Positions 5,835-8,747 of a stretch of 8,747 nt of DNA are shown piece by piece (position 1 is the stretch's first letter; every line of letters starts with the position of its first letter). The notes below the pieces were generated by a model. It saw only the letters and a program-made list of their open reading frames with translations, did not search any database and had not been told where the DNA came from. The position numbers were made by a program, and so were the translations under genes. The DNA comes from an uncultured Collinsella sp. (GTDB lineage: Bacteria > Actinomycetota > Coriobacteriia > Coriobacteriales > Coriobacteriaceae), in contig CABSZR010000050.1 of assembly GCA_902482185.1 (NCBI GenBank), positions 1 through 8,747 of the forward strand. The letters run 5' to 3'.

Positions 5835-6655
5835 AGCGGGCGATCCATCCCATAAAGGCAGATATGATGCGTTTGCACAGGATGTTTCCGGCGAAGTTTG
5901 GTCTTGCGCTTATGCTGGCGTTCGGCCTTCTCTTCGGCATCTTTCTAAAAAACGGAACAACGTTGCTCGCCTTTGGCAATAGCGTTTTTGGGGAGGATAT
6001 TGGCTTCTGCTGGAATGTAATCGATCCTTCTGCACCCGATGAGTCCCTTGTGCGCAGTGCTTTTGCCGGCACCTCTCTGTTCGTTCCGCTCATCGTTTGC
6101 CTGGCGATTTTACAGGAGCGCGGCTATGAAGAGGGATACCGAATTTCTTCAGCAAGAGGTCTTGCCTGCTTTAACGGGGCTCTGGCACATGTACTTTCGT
6201 CTGCTTTAATAATTGGCGCAGCATATAGTGCGCTTTGCCTTCTTCTTTTTGCAATAGCCATAATACGTGGTGGGCAAAGCTGTGCGCACGACATGCTGGC
6301 TGCATTTTTGCCTGCGATGATAATCAACGCCGTATTGGTGATATCGGTTGCGTTGGAGACGGTGACCATCTATCGGATTACAAGCAGCGCCGTATTTAGC
6401 GGGGCTGTGGCAATAATCGGATTTGTCATGAGCTTGACGCTCTACGGAACTTACCTTCAGACGCCCATACCATCCTTGCGATGGATCTTCCTCCTTCCAG
6501 GGCCGTACCTTGGAGTCGGATGTGCCCTTGGGTATAGCGATATGGGTCAGCTGATACTTCTGGAATATGGCGTGGCAGCCAGCTGTCTATCGGTATTGAT
6601 TTACGCTCTCGTGAGCTTTCGCGCTGGGGGTGTGCTCAATGGCTCGTCAGATTAA
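5831..6655 (+). CDS. ABC-2-like permease, first of two
   Basis: A 274-residue integral membrane protein with about six hydrophobic segments, near residues 22-39, 78-95, 117-145, 156-177, 185-206 and 240-263. The cytoplasmic stretch after segment 2, ERGYEEGYRISSARG (96-110), has the E-rich then S-x-A-R-G pattern expected for the loop that contacts the ATPase in ABC-2 permeases. No detectable catalytic motif. Start ATG overlaps the ATPase stop by 4 bases, and its own 3' end overlaps the next gene by 17 bases, so the three proteins are made together. By topology and layout it corresponds to LanE/LanG-type immunity subunits or an ABC-2 exporter subunit; sequence-level homology is inferred only. 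Confidence 0.8.
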   Translation: MKRAIHPIKADMMRLHRMFPAKFGLALMLAFGLLFGIFLKNGTTLLAFGNSVFGEDIGFCWNVIDPSAPDESLVRSAFAGTSLFVPLIVCLAILQERGYEEGYRISSARGLACFNGALAHVLSSALIIGAAYSALCLLLFAIAIIRGGQSCAHDMLAAFLPAMIINAVLVISVALETVTIYRITSSAVFSGAVAIIGFVMSLTLYGTYLQTPIPSLRWIFLLPGPYLGVGCALGYSDMGQLILLEYGVAASCLSVLIYALVSFRAGGVLNGSSD

Positions 6656-7457
6656 AAGACTTCTCCAGTCAGAATTGAAGCATGTGAGCAAATGGGTGTA
6701 CGCCTTAATCTTGGTAATTTATGCGTGCATGGTGGCATTGCAGCTTAATTCTTTCCCGATGTGGTTCTGTAGCCTCCGTGAGAACAGTTTCTTGGGCTTT
6801 TTCCCAGACCCGACGCTTCGGCTATCGGCAGAGGATGTCCTTCTATTTGGTAATGCAGAGGTTTTTCGCGGTCTGCTGTTCAACGTAGCCCCGTTGGCTC
6901 ATGCATTGTTCTTTCCGTTCATCGCGGCTTGCATTGTGCCGCGCTTTGTCAGTTCGGGCTTTATTGAGGAACCGTGGGGGTTGTCGGCGGCTCGGGGAGG
7001 GAAGCGGGTGTGCGCTACTGTTGCGCGGGCGATACTGTCATCCCTCGCCCTTTTGGTCGCGTTTATCCTGTCGAGTGTCGTTTTGTACTGTCTTAACTGC
7101 GCAATCGTTCTGGATGCTCAGCAGTATTTCAACCTGCATGTATTTTGCTATCGACTTGTTCTTGCTGCCGCTGCCTGCCTTGCATACGTGGTCTCTTGCG
7201 TGATCGCTGTTTCCTATTTTGGGTCCGGCTTCGGTCCGATTGGCATGCTGTTGCTTGTCAACGTTGTAGCGATCTACATACAGATCGGGGCCAATTCCAT
7301 GCTTCCGCTTCCAGCCTCGATGCTCATGTGGATTTGTGGCGTGACCCCGTTGGGGAATAGTCAATGCATTTCGATTCTAATTGACTGCCTAATAAACGTA
7401 GCAAGCGTTTTTGCCATTTGCTTTACCGTCGACCGATTGCGGTCGAGATTTCTTTGA
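6639..7457 (+). CDS. ABC-2-like permease, second of two
   Basis: A 272-residue membrane protein with about six hydrophobic segments, near residues 18-37, 82-101, 130-154, 170-192, 200-216 and 246-263. After segment 2 it carries FIEEPWGLSAARG (108-120), which mirrors EEGYRISSARG in the first permease and supports a heterodimeric permease. The frame also opens at a GTG at 6630, but ATG 6639 is preferred because GGGGG at 6626-6630 lies 8 bases upstream of it. It is the last gene of the peptide/transporter operon. It has no C-terminal enzymatic domain. The substrate is not readable from sequence; the neighbouring six-cysteine peptide is the obvious candidate. Confidence 0.78.
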   Translation: MARQIKRLLQSELKHVSKWVYALILVIYACMVALQLNSFPMWFCSLRENSFLGFFPDPTLRLSAEDVLLFGNAEVFRGLLFNVAPLAHALFFPFIAACIVPRFVSSGFIEEPWGLSAARGGKRVCATVARAILSSLALLVAFILSSVVLYCLNCAIVLDAQQYFNLHVFCYRLVLAAAACLAYVVSCVIAVSYFGSGFGPIGMLLLVNVVAIYIQIGANSMLPLPASMLMWICGVTPLGNSQCISILIDCLINVASVFAICFTVDRLRSRFL

Positions 7458-7499
7458 TTGCTTGTGAGGGATAATCATACCGAGCATACCAAATGCAAG

Positions 7500-7533
7500 G
7501 GTGGGCGGGCACCGTGGCTGGTGTCCGCCCACC
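7500..7533 (-). terminator. Strong hairpin between convergent operons
   Basis: GGTGGGCGGGCACC (7500-7513) and GGTGTCCGCCCACC (7520-7533) pair over 14 positions with one G-T wobble and a 6-base loop. On the minus strand the stem is followed by CTTGCATTT, a weak T-rich tail, so it best fits as the terminator of the amidotransferase gene; on the plus strand no T-run follows. It may stop both convergent transcripts. Confidence 0.6.
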
Positions 7534-7568
7534 TGGCATAGGAGGCTTTAAACTGAGTGGTTTGCGGG

Positions 7569-8366
7569 CTAGCGGGCCTGCTTAACCTTGGCCGCTGCCT
7601 CGACAAACGACTTCCACAGGTTAAAGTCGGTCTCGAGCGTCTTCCACGTGTACTCGGGATGCCATTGCACGCCCAGGCAGAAAGGCTGGCCTTCGACTTC
7701 GATGCACTCGGGAACGCCATCGGTTGCCTTGGCGACCAAGCGCGTGCTTTTACCCAGACGGTCGACGCAGCAGTGATGTGCCGAGTTGGTCTGGATCAGC
7801 CTGTGCCCGCCAACCGCGCGCTCCAGCAGCGAGCCCGGCATGACCTCCACAGGGTGCACGGGGTCGTTGAGCACGTGGGTGTGGCGCCACTGCGTACGGC
7901 CCTCGCGCGCGCCCAGGCTCGGCACGTCCATACATAGGGTGCCGCCGGTGGCGACGTTGAGCAGCTGCGTGCCACGGCAGGTGGTAAAGAGCGGCTTTTT
8001 GGCGCGGAGCACCTCGTCGACCAGCTTGAACTCAAAGCTATCGCGGATCTCGCAGCAGAGGGTGGGGTCGTAGGGTCGATCGTCGCCCCAGCGCTTGGGG
8101 TTGACATCCGGGCCGCCGGGAATGGCGATGCCATCGGCGATATCGACGTAATGACGGATAACCTCAATGTCCTCGGTGATGGACATCTGCAGCGGCAGGC
8201 CGCCGGCGGCAAGAATGGCGTCGACAAAGACACTTGCGATTTCCTCGTTGGGGGAGAGTGTCTCGCTCAAATAGGGCTTCGCTTCTTCCCCCTTATTGAA
8301 TTGAAACGTCAACGGACAACCTGTCAATGACTCTATAGATGGTCCTTTCTGAAATGCTGTATTCAT
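7569..8366 (-). CDS. Gamma-glutamyl-gamma-aminobutyrate hydrolase-like peptidase C26, N-terminus replaced
   Basis: A class I glutamine amidotransferase-like hydrolase. Of 265 residues in the open frame, those from about 28 on fit the family: AAGGLPL (53-59), DGIAIPGGPDVNP (78-90), nucleophile Cys130 in TTCRGTQLLN, HRLIQTNSAHH (188-198) and GVQWHPEY with His236 and Glu238 completing the triad. Relatives such as PuuD cleave the gamma-glutamyl bond of gamma-glutamyl-GABA; other members act on different gamma-glutamyl compounds, so the substrate is open. The first ~25 residues are not family-like: the usual P-x-I-G-I strand is absent, and this part is an alternative frame of the AT-rich HTH gene that overlaps it (8293-8366). 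The native start was probably lost at a junction near 8290. It may be a truncated, inactive gene or a hybrid one; no good ribosome site supports ATG 8366. Confidence 0.75.
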   Translation of the reverse strand: MNTAFQKGPSIESLTGCPLTFQFNKGEEAKPYLSETLSPNEEIASVFVDAILAAGGLPLQMSITEDIEVIRHYVDIADGIAIPGGPDVNPKRWGDDRPYDPTLCCEIRDSFEFKLVDEVLRAKKPLFTTCRGTQLLNVATGGTLCMDVPSLGAREGRTQWRHTHVLNDPVHPVEVMPGSLLERAVGGHRLIQTNSAHHCCVDRLGKSTRLVAKATDGVPECIEVEGQPFCLGVQWHPEYTWKTLETDFNLWKSFVEAAAKVKQAR

Positions 8367-8529
8367 CTGCCAGGTACTGCATGATATATGCCTTTTTGTG
8401 ACCTTCAGCCGTAAGACGGGTGTAGTCTTTATACATTTCTAGGTATTTAATATCTGATGCATCTAATGACATTTCAGACATTATCCTAAGAGTGTTCCTG
8501 TTTATATATAATAGTTCGTATGCTTTCAT
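8293..8529 (-). CDS. Small HTH protein, phage-like
   Basis: A 78-residue protein I do not recognise by name. It has a helical, charged N-terminus with SLDASDIKYLEMYKDY (21-36), and KKAYIMQYLADEYSISERTIYRVIDRL (45-71, contiguous) reads as a helix-turn-helix: the Y-x-I-S-E-R-T-I-Y-R-V-I core is the recognition helix region. It is likely a DNA-binding regulator, of the kind found as a late small gene in Mu-like and other phages. Its ATG overlaps the stop of the upstream gene as ATGA, so translation is coupled. Codon use is AT-rich, unlike the rest of the window. It ends at TAA 8293-8295, right at the junction with the hydrolase gene. Confidence 0.62.
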   Translation of the reverse strand: MKAYELLYINRNTLRIMSEMSLDASDIKYLEMYKDYTRLTAEGHKKAYIMQYLADEYSISERTIYRVIDRLSVDVSIQ

Positions 8530-8747
8530 AAACTACCGCTTTCTTCTATGTATTTAATTCTATTCGCAACTGAAGTAAACTCTTCTACAGAAACGACAGG
8601 GGCAGGAGCCATCATCATTCCTTTGGCGACTGCTCTGGCCAGCATATCTTCGCCTAAAGTTTGATTATTCGTTGCTGTTACATTAATAGGTACACCTCCA
8701 CCCATCATATTGAAGGATGATAGGATAGGGGCGAACATGGACGTAGC
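8526..8747 (-). CDS. 3' end of an unknown, probably phage structural gene (partial)
   Basis: An open frame running in from beyond the right edge. The first ATG in view (8738-8736) has no ribosome site in the few bases available and the frame stays open upstream of it, so this is probably the C-terminal 73 residues of a longer protein. Visible features are a Gly/Met-rich patch (NMMGGGVPIN), a GEDMLARAVAKGMMMAP stretch, and a terminal helix PAPVVSVEEFTSVANRIKYIEE. The ending PVVSVEE...R...IE recalls C-termini of tail tape-measure-type proteins in gut phages, but this is an impression from memory and not a verified match. AT-rich codon use matches its neighbour and not the rest of the window. 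Confidence 0.5.
   Translation of the reverse strand, partial: ATSMFAPILSSFNMMGGGVPINVTATNNQTLGEDMLARAVAKGMMMAPAPVVSVEEFTSVANRIKYIEESGSL

Larger units (their letters stand above)
8285..8747. mobile_element. AT-rich foreign segment joined to the hydrolase gene (phage-like or assembly chimera)
   Basis: From about 8290 to the window end the base composition turns clearly AT-rich and codon use changes, for example ATA, TTA and AGA codons. Two small overlapping minus-strand genes of phage style occupy it and end exactly where the hydrolase homology begins. No inverted ends, target duplication, integrase or att site are visible, so the element type is unproven and the boundary is approximate. Confidence 0.4.

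Noticed and set aside
7569..7937. Plus-strand frames opposite the C26 hydrolase
   Set aside because: No ribosome sites or motifs; they mirror the conserved catalytic gene on the minus strand.

Overview
The window looks like chromosomal DNA from a high-GC actinobacterium of the Coriobacteriia, most likely Collinsella or a close relative. This rests on GC-rich codon use, the short operons, and a c-di-GMP/phosphorelay protein style that I associate with that group. It is inference, since the window has no rRNA or other marker gene. The last ~450 bases are clearly AT-richer and look foreign.

Layout: (1) At the left edge is the 5' end of a leftward radical SAM gene with the three-cysteine cluster. 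(2) A lone alpha/beta hydrolase follows on the + strand. (3) A two-gene signalling unit comes next. One protein is a degenerate GGDEF / receiver / HD-GYP fusion with a cysteine-bearing N-terminus, and a single-domain Hpt protein follows 24 bases later. (4) The intergenic region behind it holds a perfect 18-bp inverted repeat around a small inner hairpin, plus a third copy of its outer 10-mer. (5) A DUF2975-type four-helix membrane protein and a small XRE-type HTH regulator form an operon closed by a good terminator. (6) A strong TTGACA promoter with an overlapping palindrome then drives a 42-residue peptide with six cysteines, too short for ordinary gene calling. A hairpin/attenuator separates it from an ABC ATPase and two overlapping ABC-2-like permeases. 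(7) Leftward from the right side is a class I glutamine amidotransferase-like (peptidase C26) hydrolase whose N-terminus is replaced at about base 8290 by AT-rich sequence. That sequence carries a small HTH protein gene translationally coupled to the 3' end of another, phage-like gene.

The most interesting unit is 3814-7457: membrane protein + XRE regulator, Cys-rich peptide, and ABC ATPase with two permeases. The two promoter regions share a 9-mer (TCGATAAAC) set in dyad or repeat structures, so the XRE protein may control both its own operon and the peptide. I read this as a candidate secreted, possibly ribosomally synthesised antimicrobial or signalling peptide with its export or self-immunity transporter (LanFEG-like layout). 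No modification enzyme is present in the window. The right-hand junction is either insertion of a mobile element (possibly a transposable phage) into the hydrolase gene or a chimeric assembly join; the sequence alone cannot decide.
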